From Prochloron sp. SulCav_FS08_3_32_3330 (GTDB taxonomy: Bacteria; Cyanobacteriota; Cyanobacteriia; Cyanobacteriales; DYNF01): 41,486 nucleotides of DNA. A model generated the notes under the pieces. That model had not been told where the DNA came from. It was given only the letters and a program-made list of their open reading frames with translations, and made no database searches. Shown piece by piece: positions 6,481-14,309 of this stretch. Each line of letters begins with the position of its first letter. Positions within the stretch are counted from its first letter, which is position 1. The stretch covers positions 1-41,486 of the forward strand of contig DYNF01000029.1 of NCBI GenBank assembly GCA_020721205.1. Reading direction: 5' to 3'. A program made the position numbers and the translations under genes.

Positions 6481-6627
6481 TGGAATTTTTAGTAGATACA
6501 AATGTTTTAAGCGAAATATTTAAACCCTTTGCCTCATCCATTAGTTAAAAATTGGTTATCAAGTCAAACAATAATTGGAGTTAGTGTTATTACCCTCGAA
6601 GAAATTGAATATGGATTAAGCTATTAA
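6480..6627 (+). pseudogene. Frameshifted and truncated PIN-domain toxin, remnant 3
   Basis: The frame begins MEFLVDTNVLSEIFKP and hits a stop after 22 codons. Shifting frame near 6522-6530 restores PLPHPLVKNWLSSQTIIGVS followed by VITLEEIEYGL, the expected continuation of a VapC-type PIN protein, before a second stop at 6625-6627. So one frameshift and a 3' truncation have destroyed it. A 30-bp palindrome starts 5 bp later. Confidence 0.82.
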
Positions 6628-6631
6628 ATCC

Positions 6632-6661
6632 TGTAGAGACGTAATATATTACGTCTCTACA
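6632..6661. repeat. Perfect 30-bp palindrome (TGTAGAGACGTAATA and its complement)
   Basis: Two perfect 15-bp half-sites with no spacer. GTAGAGACG palindromes are a common dispersed cyanobacterial repeat. It separates the PIN remnant from the HsdS remnant. Confidence 0.9.
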
Positions 6662-6667
6662 AACGTC

Positions 6668-6799
6668 CTAACATTAGTTGGTAGCACTATAAAAAAAATA
6701 GATCAATTAATGAAATTATGTGACGAACTTGAAGCAAAAATCAATCAAGCCACCCGGCAACAAACCACTTTATTAAAATCAATTATCGCTCAAATTTGA
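6668..6799 (+). pseudogene. C-terminal remnant of a type I restriction specificity subunit (HsdS)
   Basis: The frame ending at 6799 reads KKIDQLMKLCDELEAKINQA, then RQQTTLLKSIIAQI and a stop. The QLMxLCDELEAK heptad pattern is characteristic of the C-terminal coiled coil of type I HsdS proteins. There is no start codon and the target-recognition domains are missing. No hsdM or hsdR is present in the window. The piece is therefore debris of a lost type I restriction system. Confidence 0.78.
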
Positions 6800-6851
6800 G
6801 CAGAAAATTAAGCCGATTATTTTGTCCTAACGATCTCGTTTTTTACTCTAT

Positions 6852-7589
6852 TTAATCCGGTTTAACTGTTAATTTTCCATGACAACAAAGTTGAGTAGAA
6901 TCTAAACTTAAATGATTAATTTCTACTTCCTCTCCTAAATCTACTTGAAAATCTGTTAAACTAAAGTTTAAATGTTCCGGTTTAGCCTCGACTTTTAACG
7001 GATTTAATGCTAAAATTTGTTTATCTATTAAATTTAAGCCCGTACTTAAATAAATCGCTGAAATTTCCTCTCGTTCATCCTTTAAACTTCCTTTTAAACT
7101 AACTTGATCTTGAGTAAATTCTACTTCTTCCCATGTAATGTCATAATTCTCTAACATTTGATGAGGATTAGTAAATTTTTTAGCTTCTAACAATAATGCT
7201 AATAAATCTTTTAAGCCGGAAGCCAAAAGAGATGAGCTTAAAGACCCTTGTAAATCGTTTTTTTCTAAAGTAATTTGACCGCCAATAAAAATCGGTTCTA
7301 AAAGTCTCAAAGCTTTACCTTTTAAGACTTGACCTAAGTTAATTCTAATATTTTCTCCCGTGATTTGTACCGCCGATAAAGATAAACCTTGATAAATGGC
7401 ACGTTGGGCGACTAAAAATACCTCTGGAATGTGTCCCCGTAAAATTTGCCCATCTTTTCCATTAATCTTGATCTCTAAGCCTTCTACCTTTTCCACTTGC
7501 GATCGCAAGTATAACTTAATCGCAGGAGAAAGCACCGAAGCGATAATTTTACTTTTGCCTTTAGTTGTCATTGTTATCTCATTAACCAT
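6852..7589 (-). CDS. DUF2993 protein, LmeA-like phospholipid-binding family
   Basis: The 245-residue product matches the cyanobacterial DUF2993 family, related to LmeA-type lipid-binding proteins. The pattern is an N-terminal SPAIKLYLRSQVEKVEGLEI, a repeated beta-strand fold around residues 40-120, and a C-terminal LNFSLTDFQVDLGEEVEI. There is no signal peptide or membrane helix, so it is probably cytosolic or peripheral to membranes. The start at 7589 (MVNEITMTTKG) has an alternative six codons inside at MTTKG. It is transcribed away from the pseudouridine synthase gene, 183 bp apart. The lipid-binding role is family knowledge, not visible in the sequence. Confidence 0.8.
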   Translation of the reverse strand: MVNEITMTTKGKSKIIASVLSPAIKLYLRSQVEKVEGLEIKINGKDGQILRGHIPEVFLVAQRAIYQGLSLSAVQITGENIRINLGQVLKGKALRLLEPIFIGGQITLEKNDLQGSLSSSLLASGLKDLLALLLEAKKFTNPHQMLENYDITWEEVEFTQDQVSLKGSLKDEREEISAIYLSTGLNLIDKQILALNPLKVEAKPEHLNFSLTDFQVDLGEEVEINHLSLDSTQLCCHGKLTVKPD

Positions 7590-7772
7590 TGAAAAAAGAT
7601 CTTAATTATTGTTACTATAAAAAATAGGTAAGTAAGATTACTTATTTTGATCGGAAAAATTTACCATTTGTTCGTTACATCTTGTAATATTTGTACATAG
7701 TTGATCATAATTCGATTAACCAAATAATTAACAAAATTTAAACAATCTCAAATAAAATCGTAGTAAAGCCTT

Positions 7773-8519
7773 ATGGCACAAAGAGTTCAAAAAATTCTAT
7801 CTCAGTGGGGAGTCGCCTCTCGTCGTCAAGCAGAAAAAATGATTCTGGACGGACGAGTGCGACTTAATGGTAATTTAGTCCAGTTAGGACAAACCGCCGA
7901 CTTAAAGCGCGATCGCTTAGAAGTAGATGGTAAAATCATTAACAAGAGCGATCGCCCCCAAAAAGTGTATCTTTTACTCAATAAACCTAAAGGAGTGCTT
8001 TCCACTTGTTACGATCCAGAAAATCGTACCACTGTATTAGATTTATTGCCACCCCATTTAAAAAAAGGTACGGGAATACACCCGATCGGGAGACTTGATT
8101 CTAAGTCCACAGGGGCATTAATCTTAACCAATGATGGAGATTTAACTCTCAGTTTAACCCATCCCCGTTATCATTTAGCAAAAGTTTATTATGTGCGTCT
8201 GAGAGGGCATCTTTCTAATGCTCAGATTAAACAATGGGCGGAAGGAGTAATGCTAGATGAGGAAAAAACCTTACCTGCGGAAATTACTCTGATTAGTCGC
8301 TCAAAACAGGAAACTGAGTTAGAAATTATCCTTAAAGAAGGAAAAAATCGTCAAATTAGAAGAATTGCTGAACAATTTGACTCTGAAGTATTACAATTAC
8401 ATCGCAGTGCGATCGCAGATATTAAACTGAAAACAGAAGGAGGTGATCCCTTGGCGAAAGGAAAATACCGGAAATTAACTCCCCGGGAAATAAAAAATTT
8501 AATTAAACTGACTTCTTAA
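7773..8519 (+). CDS. rRNA pseudouridine synthase, RsuA/RluB/RluF family
   Basis: Converts a specific uridine in rRNA to pseudouridine. Residues 3-50 form an S4 RNA-binding domain (QKILSQWGVASRRQAEKMI). The catalytic domain starts with YLLLNKPKG (67-74) and has the family active-site motif GRLDSKSTGALILTNDG with catalytic Asp109; the late motif is LKEGKNRQIRRI. At 248 residues the length is normal. The architecture fits RluB (23S, near position 2605) or RsuA (16S position 516), and which one cannot be decided by eye. Two HIP1-type GCGATCGC sites lie in the coding sequence. It is followed by rodZ-like and ftsW genes on the same strand. Confidence 0.93.
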   Translation: MAQRVQKILSQWGVASRRQAEKMILDGRVRLNGNLVQLGQTADLKRDRLEVDGKIINKSDRPQKVYLLLNKPKGVLSTCYDPENRTTVLDLLPPHLKKGTGIHPIGRLDSKSTGALILTNDGDLTLSLTHPRYHLAKVYYVRLRGHLSNAQIKQWAEGVMLDEEKTLPAEITLISRSKQETELEIILKEGKNRQIRRIAEQFDSEVLQLHRSAIADIKLKTEGGDPLAKGKYRKLTPREIKNLIKLTS

Positions 8520-8602
8520 TTCCACTTATTGTTATTATTTTATTTTTATTATTTTATTTTGATTCAATTATTCGTTAAATTAATACTAGAAAATCAAAAA
8601 TT

Positions 8603-9352
8603 ATGTTCACAAAAAAGAAAGACAAAAAAACTAATTTTAAGCAAGAACAACTCACGGCACTTAAAGAAATTGGCACAATTTTAAATCAAACTCGTACGGA
8701 AAAAAAACTTTCTTTAAGTGTGATTGCCGAAGAAACTTGTATTTCTAAAAGATTACTTAAAGCGATCGAAAAGGGAAATTTAGATAGTTTACCTCCCGGA
8801 ATTTATACCCAAGGTTTTATTAGAAAATTTGCCCAAACTTTAGACTTAGATGGAATTGAATTATCTCAAAAGTTTCCGATTCAATCTTACGGCACTTTTG
8901 TTAATTCAAAATCTTGGTGGCAATTTCCTGTTTTTCAACTGAGAACTTTTCATTTATATTTGTTTTATATCTTAGTAGTCGCTTTTTCTGTTAAAGGTTT
9001 ATCTACAGCTTTAGAAAGGTCTTTAATCGAAGGAAACGGCACATCTATTGCTTCTTCAGAAACAATCATCGAAAATCAGGATAATTCTGGAGCAAAAAAT
9101 ATTGTTAATTCTGAAAATTTAAGTGTGAAAATTCAACTTCAAGATCAATCTTGGGTAGAAATTGTTGTAGATGGGAAAACCGAATTTAAAGGAGAATTAC
9201 CAAAAGGCACAAATCGCACTTGGAGTGCTAAACAGGAGTTAACTTTACGCACAGGTAACGCTGGAGGAGTCTTAGTCGCCTTAAATGATCAACAGGCACA
9301 AAAATTAGGTCAGCCCGGACAAATCCAAGAAGTTACCTATAAAGCACCTTAA
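8603..9352 (+). CDS. RodZ-like membrane protein: Xre HTH, one membrane helix, DUF4115
   Basis: Domains in order are an Xre-type helix-turn-helix (about 14-80; VIAEETCISKRLLKAIEKGN, then LPPGIYTQGFIRKFAQTLDL), a single membrane segment around 114-135 (YLFYILVVAFSVKGL), a Ser/Asn-rich linker, and a periplasmic DUF4115 beta domain (SWVEIVVDGKTEFKGELPKG). This is the RodZ architecture; RodZ links MreB to the cell-wall elongation machinery. The next gene, 35 bp downstream, encodes FtsW/RodA, which supports a cell-shape or division role. No mreB is in the window. No clear ribosome-binding site precedes the ATG. Confidence 0.87.
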   Translation: MFTKKKDKKTNFKQEQLTALKEIGTILNQTRTEKKLSLSVIAEETCISKRLLKAIEKGNLDSLPPGIYTQGFIRKFAQTLDLDGIELSQKFPIQSYGTFVNSKSWWQFPVFQLRTFHLYLFYILVVAFSVKGLSTALERSLIEGNGTSIASSETIIENQDNSGAKNIVNSENLSVKIQLQDQSWVEIVVDGKTEFKGELPKGTNRTWSAKQELTLRTGNAGGVLVALNDQQAQKLGQPGQIQEVTYKAP

Positions 9353-9387
9353 TTATTTAAAATTTCCTTTATCTTTAAATTTTAATT

Positions 9388-10551
9388 TTGCTAAAAATCC
9401 TTCAATTTTTTATCCCCTTTATTGATCCCACCGTCAAAAACTGGGCAATGGAAGCCAGACTTTTACGTTGGTTAACTTTTATCTGGTTATTTGTCGGCTT
9501 GATTGCCCTGTTTTCTGCCTCCTACCCCGTTGCTGATGCTGAATCTGGCGACGGGTTATATTATTTTAAACGTCAATTAATTTGGGTCTGGTTAGGATTA
9601 TTTGGGTTTAATTTTATCGTGCGATCGCCCATAAAATATATCCTCAGTAGTGCAAAATGGGGAATTTTACTGGTACTAGGCTTAATCCTCTTAACTTTAT
9701 TACCGGGTTTAGGCACAACTGTCAACGGTGCGACTCGCTGGATCAGTATTGGACCGATTCCGATTCAACCCTCTGAATTGATGAAACCTTTTTTAGTGTT
9801 ACAAGGGGCTAATCTTTTCGGAAAATGGGATCACTATAGTTGGAAAATTAGAGGAGTCTGGCTCGGTGTTTTTATTGTCACTTTAGGCTCTATTTTATTG
9901 CAACCTAATTTAAGCACTACCGCCTTATGTGGTATCAGTCTTTGGTTAATTGCTTTAGCCGCAAATTTGCCCATGATCTACCTTTCAGGTACAGCTTTAG
10001 TGGGATTTTTAACCGGAGTTATCAGTATTAGTTTACAAGAATATCAACGTCGTCGGGTAATGTCTTTTATGGATCCTTGGTCTGACCCCAGAGGCGACGG
10101 TTATCAATTAGTGCAAAGTCTTTTAGCGGTGGGATCCGGGGGAACTTGGGGAACAGGTTTTGGTCTGTCTCAACAAAAATTATTTTATTTACCTATTCAA
10201 TATACAGACTTTATTTTTGCCGTTTTTGCTGAAGAATTTGGTTTTATTGGCGGTATTATTTTATTACTTTTACTGATTAGTTATGCTAGTTTAGCTATAT
10301 TAGTTTCATTTAAAACTCGAAATCCGGTTAAACGATTAGTAGCGATCGGGGTAATGATTTTTATGGTAGGACAATCTTTATTAAATATTGGAGTAGCTAC
10401 CGGAGCATTACCTACCACTGGACTACCCTTACCTCTGTTTAGTTATGGTGGAAGTTCGGTTATTTCTAGTTTATTTCTTGCCGCTTTACTGATTCGAGTA
10501 GCAAGGGAATGTAATGAAGCCGATGTTTTACCGATTCATAATAAAGAATAG
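9388..10551 (+). CDS. ftsW: FtsW/RodA/SpoVE-family peptidoglycan glycosyltransferase
   Basis: A SEDS-family integral membrane glycosyltransferase that polymerises lipid II. About ten membrane helices are evident. Family motifs include SASYPVADAESGDGLYYFKRQ near the N-terminus, LGTTVNGATRWISIGP, the loop QQKLFYLPIQYTDFIFAVFA with the conserved Asp, and the late LPTTGLPLPLFSYGGSSV. The frame starts at TTG (9388); the first in-frame ATG (9448) would remove the IPFIDPTVKNWAMEARLLRW-type leader found in cyanobacterial members, so I kept the TTG. It sits directly behind the RodZ-like gene. Assignment to FtsW rather than RodA follows the cyanobacterial N-terminal sequence and is moderately certain. 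Confidence 0.88.
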   Translation: MLKILQFFIPFIDPTVKNWAMEARLLRWLTFIWLFVGLIALFSASYPVADAESGDGLYYFKRQLIWVWLGLFGFNFIVRSPIKYILSSAKWGILLVLGLILLTLLPGLGTTVNGATRWISIGPIPIQPSELMKPFLVLQGANLFGKWDHYSWKIRGVWLGVFIVTLGSILLQPNLSTTALCGISLWLIALAANLPMIYLSGTALVGFLTGVISISLQEYQRRRVMSFMDPWSDPRGDGYQLVQSLLAVGSGGTWGTGFGLSQQKLFYLPIQYTDFIFAVFAEEFGFIGGIILLLLLISYASLAILVSFKTRNPVKRLVAIGVMIFMVGQSLLNIGVATGALPTTGLPLPLFSYGGSSVISSLFLAALLIRVARECNEADVLPIHNKE

Positions 10552-10573
10552 GCTCGATGTGGCGCTTTAGCGC

Positions 10574-10740
10574 TAGGGTGTTTTCATTCTTTTTTTCCCA
10601 ACGGGTTAAAACCCGTTGCTATCCAAACAAAACCCGTCTTTACGGGTTTTAGAGTTTCAAAATATTGATTAACTAATATTAAAAAATTAAACCTGCGTAG
10701 GCAGGTTTTGTTTATGTAGCAACGGGTTTCAACCCGTTGC
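10574..10740. repeat. MITE-like palindromic element, copy C, right end lost at trpA stop
   Basis: The left end TAGGGTGTTTTCATTC is a two-base variant of the consensus CAGGGCG end. Inside are AACGGGTTAAAACCCGTT, AAACCCGTCTTTACGGGTTT, AAACCTGCGTAGGCAGGTTT and AACGGGTTTCAACCCGTT. The match stops at 10740, which is also the last base of the trpA stop codon, and about 20 bp of right end are missing. Upstream at 10552-10573 is a degenerate left arm of the hairpin family found at 3161. It separates convergent ftsW and trpA. Confidence 0.82.
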
Positions 10741-11537
10741 TAAAAGCTAATCGCCTCTTTTAAACTGCGACAAAAAGACTCGATTTCCCTTAAACCCTCC
10801 GCAGGATCAGTCTGTGCCAATCTTTTAACAAAAGCACTCCCCACAATTACTCCATCAGCACCCCATTTTTTAACCTGTAAAGCCTGTTCAGGCTCAGAAA
10901 TACCAAAACCGACCCCAATCGGTTTATCTGTGACTGTACGCAACTGAGGAAGCAATGTTTCCACATTACTTGCAACTTCTGATCGCACCCCCGTAACCCC
11001 TGTAACACTCACTAAATAAATAAAACCTTGAGATTGATCACAGATCGCTTTGATTCTTTCGATCGGGCTAGTAGGGGCAACCAATAAAATCAAATCAATC
11101 CCTTTTTGTGCCGTTATTTTAAGGATATTTTCCGCTTCTTCAAGAGGTAGATCCGGCACCACTAAACCTTTAACTCCGGCTTTAGCTATCTGCTCGACAA
11201 AAAGTTCAATCCCACGATGAAAAATCGGATTATAATAAGTAAATAAAATAATCGGCGATCGCAACTTAGGACTAACCTCTTTCACCAGATTTAAAACCTG
11301 ATCAAGAGTAACACCCTGTTGTAAAGCCCTAGTTGCCGCCGCTTGAATCACAGGACCATCAGCGAGAGGATCCGAATAAGGAACACCCAACTCAATTAAA
11401 TCAGCCCCCGCTTGATCTAAAATTGCTAAAGCCTTAGCCGTAGTTTCTAAATCCGGATCCCCTGCTGTAATAAAAGGAATTAAAGCACACTTACCCGAAG
11501 CTTTTAAAGATTGAAAACAATTAGAAATAGAACTCAT
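10740..11537 (-). CDS. trpA: Tryptophan synthase alpha subunit
   Basis: Cleaves indole-3-glycerol phosphate to indole and glyceraldehyde 3-phosphate, passing indole to TrpB. The TIM-barrel motifs are clear: [28 protein letters not shown] with catalytic Glu49 and Asp60, and the phosphate-binding [12 protein letters not shown] and [12 protein letters not shown]. At 265 residues the length is normal. It is the last gene of the ndhL-DUF3007-trpA minus-strand series, an order conserved in many cyanobacteria. Its stop codon coincides with the truncated edge of MITE copy C, so the 3' end was only just spared, or was slightly remodelled, by that element. Confidence 0.97.
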   Translation of the reverse strand: MSSISNCFQSLKASGKCALIPFITAGDPDLETTAKALAILDQAGADLIELGVPYSDPLADGPVIQAAATRALQQGVTLDQVLNLVKEVSPKLRSPIILFTYYNPIFHRGIELFVEQIAKAGVKGLVVPDLPLEEAENILKITAQKGIDLILLVAPTSPIERIKAICDQSQGFIYLVSVTGVTGVRSEVASNVETLLPQLRTVTDKPIGVGFGISEPEQALQVKKWGADGVIVGSAFVKRLAQTDPAEGLREIESFCRSLKEAISF

Positions 11538-11615
11538 TAGAATAACATTTGTAATTACAATTTAAAGTTGAAAATTAAAGTTAAAAATAAACAGAAAAAA
11601 TAAAATATCCTATTT

Positions 11616-11909
11616 TTAGTCCTCATCTTGATTCGATAACTTTTCAATTTCTTCAGGAGTCATTTCCTCAAGACGCTTTTGAATAACCGCCTCCTCATAA
11701 TCCTTAAGTTGTTGATGATAAGTCATTTTATGGGTAAAAACTCGGAATAAATAAGTTAACACCCAAATAATCACACCACAGATCAATAAGACTTGACTCC
11801 AGATCCCAGCATGAGAAGGATCTATCCCAAAAGACTTAAACAGGAGATAAATCATACCTCCTGTCGCAAAAACACCTAAACCAATAGCTATAACGTCAAT
11901 TCGTCGCAT
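11616..11909 (-). CDS. DUF3007 family small membrane protein
   Basis: A 97-residue protein with two predicted membrane helices (about 5-25 and 38-60) and an acidic C-terminal helical tail ending EEIEKLSNQDED. It matches the DUF3007 family of cyanobacteria and chloroplasts. It lies between ndhL and trpA on the minus strand, a conserved position. Function is unknown. The constant link to ndhL makes a role near the thylakoid NDH-1 complex possible, but that is inference. Confidence 0.87.
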   Translation of the reverse strand: MRRIDVIAIGLGVFATGGMIYLLFKSFGIDPSHAGIWSQVLLICGVIIWVLTYLFRVFTHKMTYHQQLKDYEEAVIQKRLEEMTPEEIEKLSNQDED

Positions 11910-11941
11910 TTTAGAACTTTTTAAAATAGTTTATTACAAAA

Positions 11942-12175
11942 TTAAGCTTTCTGTGACCGACGCTTAGGGTTTAAATTCAGAAAAGGACTAAGTAAAATCA
12001 TTCCCGGAAAGAAAAAGAAGACAAAGAAATACATAATAAATCTTTCAATCGAACTAGCTACATACCAGCGTTTTTGAAGATAGAGATAAAGTAAACCCGG
12101 AACAACTAACAAATATAGTCCGCTTAAGACCAAATATAAAGCCCCTACAAGGAGAGCTTGAAAATCCAAGATCAT
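11942..12175 (-). CDS. ndhL: NAD(P)H-quinone oxidoreductase subunit L
   Basis: A 77-residue thylakoid membrane subunit of the cyanobacterial NDH-1 complex, involved in cyclic electron flow and inorganic carbon uptake. Two hydrophobic segments (about 8-28 and 44-64) flank the conserved [20 protein letters not shown]. It is followed 32 bp later by the DUF3007 gene and then trpA. The length fits the family. No obvious ribosome-binding site is seen before the ATG. Confidence 0.92.
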   Translation of the reverse strand: MILDFQALLVGALYLVLSGLYLLVVPGLLYLYLQKRWYVASSIERFIMYFFVFFFFPGMILLSPFLNLNPKRRSQKA

Positions 12176-12283
12176 ATAAATTAACCAAAAACAAACAACT
12201 AGATTATTTTACCCTTTTCTAGGCTGAATGACCTTATTTTTCTCAAAAATCTTGAATTTAACCAAAAAAACTTTCCAAAACCC

Positions 12284-12312
12284 TTGCATTTTATTTTTTC
12301 TTATGCTATTGT
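12284..12312 (+). promoter_or_regulatory. Possible promoter for tRNA-Leu
   Basis: TTGCAT (12284-12289) and TATTGT (12307-12312) lie 17 bp apart, about 75 bp before the mature tRNA. The match is moderate. Confidence 0.35.
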
Positions 12313-12385
12313 TACTAAACGTAAGCAAAAAACAAGCGATTGTTAAATGTTTATCAAAAAGTAAATAATATTTTTACTCAAAAAC

Positions 12386-12471
12386 GGGGGTGTGGCGGAA
12401 TGGTAGACGCTGCGGACTTAAAATCCGTTGTCCCTTATAAGGACGTGAGAGTTCAAGTCTCTCTACCCCCA
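12386..12471 (+). tRNA. trnL-UAA: tRNA-Leu (anticodon UAA), uninterrupted
   Basis: A class II tRNA of 86 nt. The acceptor stem GGGGGTG pairs with TACCCCC, the D-stem GCG with CGC, and the anticodon stem GCGGA with TCCGT around loop CTTAAAA, giving anticodon TAA. A long variable arm (GTCCCTTATAAGGAC) and a T-arm with TTCAAGT loop follow. CCA is not encoded. The group I intron found at this anticodon in many cyanobacteria and chloroplasts is absent. Confidence 0.97.
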
Positions 12472-12560
12472 TTATTAGATCAATCTTGACAAATTGAGAT
12501 CAAGCCACTGCTAAAAGTTCATTAAACTTATTTTTCGTTTAAATGGTCTTGTCCTCCTTT

Positions 12561-12569
12561 TGTTAAAAT
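12561..12569 (+). promoter_or_regulatory. Extended -10 promoter (TGTTAAAAT) for small-RNA candidate
   Basis: TGTTAAAAT fits the extended -10 pattern TGnTAnnnT. Transcription would begin about 12576-12578, just before the structured segment. Confidence 0.45.
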
Positions 12570-12576
12570 ACTCTCC

Positions 12577-12672
12577 TAAAATCAAAGCCCCTCGCAAACT
12601 AGACTTAACTAGACTTAATTTGTGAACATACGGCATTTCTGCCGATGTTCATCTGCGATCGGGCTTTTTTTT
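12577..12672 (+). ncRNA. Candidate small RNA, about 95 nt, intrinsic terminator at end
   Basis: An outer stem joins AAAGCCCCTCGCA (12584-12596) to TGCGATCGGGCTTT (12654-12667). Inside is a hairpin GAACATACGGCA / TGCCGATGTTC (12624-12650) with a TTTC loop and one bulged A. A U-run (12665-12672) follows the outer stem like a terminator. The single-stranded part holds two tandem copies of ACTAGACTTA (12598-12617). There is no reading frame. It does not show the Yfr1 or Yfr2 signature sequences I know, and the family is unknown. Confidence 0.55.
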
Positions 12673-12732
12673 ATTATAGCATTATATTTAGATTTCTTAA
12701 CAAAATTTCATTTATTCTCCATTTTAAGCATT

Positions 12733-12748
12733 AGTGATCAAGATCACA
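12733..12748. promoter_or_regulatory. CRP-type operator candidate (SyCRP1-like)
   Basis: AGTGATCAAGATCACA matches the CRP consensus TGTGA-N6-TCACA at nine of ten fixed positions and is nearly symmetrical. It lies between the small-RNA candidate and the 74-residue gene, about 190 bp upstream of that gene's ATG. The other bases of 12673-12935 hold only AT-rich sequence. Binding is inferred from the motif alone. Confidence 0.5.
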
Positions 12749-12935
12749 TAAAAATTTTATAAATATCATTGCAAAATGTCCTGATTTCTTGGATAATAGA
12801 CATTAACGGGAATATACCGATCTTTCAAAATAAATTTATTAAATTAATATTCTTTGTAAGTGTTTATTCTTTTTCTAATTTAATAAGCACAAACATCATT
12901 TTAACAACACATTATTTATTTTAGGATGCACTACT

Positions 12936-13160
12936 ATGATTAACTCTCTTGTTCATTATGCTTTAGAAAACGGCTGTTTAAGTGTAGCCTCTGAAAGCTT
13001 ACTTCGTCAATTGGTTAATATGAAAATTCATAGTCCCTCTGACTTAGAAGCATTAGCAAATCTCAAAGTTGCTTTTAATTCTGGTCAGATCCAAAGAGAA
13101 GCTTGTAGTACAAGAATATTACTGGATATCGGGGATAATTGTGAAATTTCGGTTAATTAA
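12936..13160 (+). CDS. Small hypothetical protein, 74 residues
   Basis: No family is recognised. The sequence is soluble-looking and mostly helical (SVASESLLRQLVNMKIHSPS, then DLEALANLKVAFNSGQIQRE), with two cysteines and a short C-terminal strand. Codon use matches neighbouring genes and the frame is clean, so it is probably real. An AGGA at about 12923 is a possible ribosome-binding site. The long leader, the CRP-like site at 12733 and the small-RNA candidate upstream suggest regulated expression. It converges on the phytol-kinase-like gene. Confidence 0.68.
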   Translation: MINSLVHYALENGCLSVASESLLRQLVNMKIHSPSDLEALANLKVAFNSGQIQREACSTRILLDIGDNCEISVN

Positions 13161-13179
13161 ATTTTCTACTTTCTGTTTT

Positions 13180-13905
13180 CTAAGATAAAAGCCAGTGACT
13201 TAAATAAAAACAAATAGCCGCACTACCTACGGGTACGGTTAAATTGTCAATTCCGAGTTTGGAATAGGACTCTAAAGCTGTGGCTAATAAAGCTACAATC
13301 AAGGCAATGAGTAAGATTTGTCCTGTCAATCCGACAGTAATTAATAACATAATACTGGTGACAAGAAAACTCATTACCATCATCGTTAGTGACCCTTCCC
13401 AAGATTTTTTGTTCCCGATTACATAATAAAAGTTTTTTCCATATTGTGTGCCAATAACACCCGCCATTCCATCCCCCCACGCCATAATTAAAATTCCAAT
13501 CACGGCGTATTGAGGCTGATCTATTTGCCAAAACCATCCCGTTAATACGCCGATACTAATGGCATAACAAAATGTGCCTAAACTTTGACGACCTACGCTA
13601 TGAATACTGGGTAAAATAGGCAGAAAATAAGACATTAAGGCAATGATTCCTGCTACGATGGAAGCCCATAAACAGATATTTAAGGGGATATGAAATAACC
13701 AAGCAAATAATAAACTATGACCGCTACCAATATGGACAATTTTACGAGTTAATTCTGTATCTATTTTGAGAAAACGGTGTAATATTTCGGCGATCGCTAC
13801 TAATATTCCCAGATAAAGAAAAATCAGACTTAAGGGATAAGCGAAAAGTACAATGGAATCAAGCATTATGATGAAAGATGAACTATTTTGAAATATTATA
13901 AACAA
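13180..13905 (-). CDS. Phytol/polyprenol kinase-like membrane protein (dolichol kinase, VTE5 family)
   Basis: An integral membrane protein of the CTP-dependent dolichol/phytol kinase family, with about seven hydrophobic segments. Family motifs are TRKIVHIGSGHSLLFA near residue 55, IMAWGDGMAGVIGTQYGK (about 145-160) and the following NKKSWEGSLTMM. In Synechocystis the relative is a phytol kinase used in tocopherol synthesis and chlorophyll phytol recycling; that assignment is by family only. The frame opens at 13905, but the internal ATG at 13866 (MLDSIVLFAYPLS) better fits the usual N-terminus, and neither has a strong ribosome-binding site. It converges with the 74-residue gene. Confidence 0.84.
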   Translation of the reverse strand: MFIIFQNSSSFIIMLDSIVLFAYPLSLIFLYLGILVAIAEILHRFLKIDTELTRKIVHIGSGHSLLFAWLFHIPLNICLWASIVAGIIALMSYFLPILPSIHSVGRQSLGTFCYAISIGVLTGWFWQIDQPQYAVIGILIMAWGDGMAGVIGTQYGKNFYYVIGNKKSWEGSLTMMVMSFLVTSIMLLITVGLTGQILLIALIVALLATALESYSKLGIDNLTVPVGSAAICFYLSHWLLS

Positions 13906-13969
13906 ATGAACGATAAATTAACAAAATATTAGTAAGTAGCGAGAAATAAATAAAGTAACAATAAAAAAG

Positions 13970-14022
13970 GTTCGTTGTTGGGCTTTAGCCCTATTTATTC
14001 GGGTTAAAGCTAGACTACGAAC
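13970..14022. repeat. Hairpin repeat GTTCGTTGTTGGGCTTTAGCCC...CTACGAAC, uninterrupted copy
   Basis: The outer arms GTTCGTTGTTG and AGACTACGAAC pair imperfectly and inner GGGCTTTAGCCC is itself palindromic. The copy at 3161-3407 is split by a MITE-like element; this one is not. The rest of the 404-bp gap before 14310 is AT-rich with no further feature I can support. Confidence 0.78.
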
Positions 14023-14309
14023 TTTTTTATGACTATTTGTTTAATCTCTAGCACTATCATAAGCCTCGGAGTGAAACAGTTGTTAAACCAATAAAAATAT
14101 TAAGGGATGTTTCACTTTTTACTGCACTATTTTTTGGGCAAGATAGGGATAGGATTAAAGGAGTAATTTTTGTTAGCTATCATTGATTTTACCGTTAATT
14201 TAAGATTACCGGATTAGAAAAAAAGTTAATCAATTTTTAAGATTTGAAGTCCTGATTTTCGTTGTTTTACCAGAATGTTTTGTATATAAGAAGAAAAGGA
14301 GAACTTACT

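Noticed and set aside
9448-10551. Shorter FtsW starting at the first ATG
   Set aside because: It would lose the conserved IPFIDPTVKNW leader, and no ribosome-binding site favours it.
12577-12672. Possible Yfr1 or Yfr2 RNA
   Set aside because: The signature sequences I know (ACUCCUCACAC for Yfr1, GGAAACA loops for Yfr2) are absent, so it is kept as an unnamed candidate.
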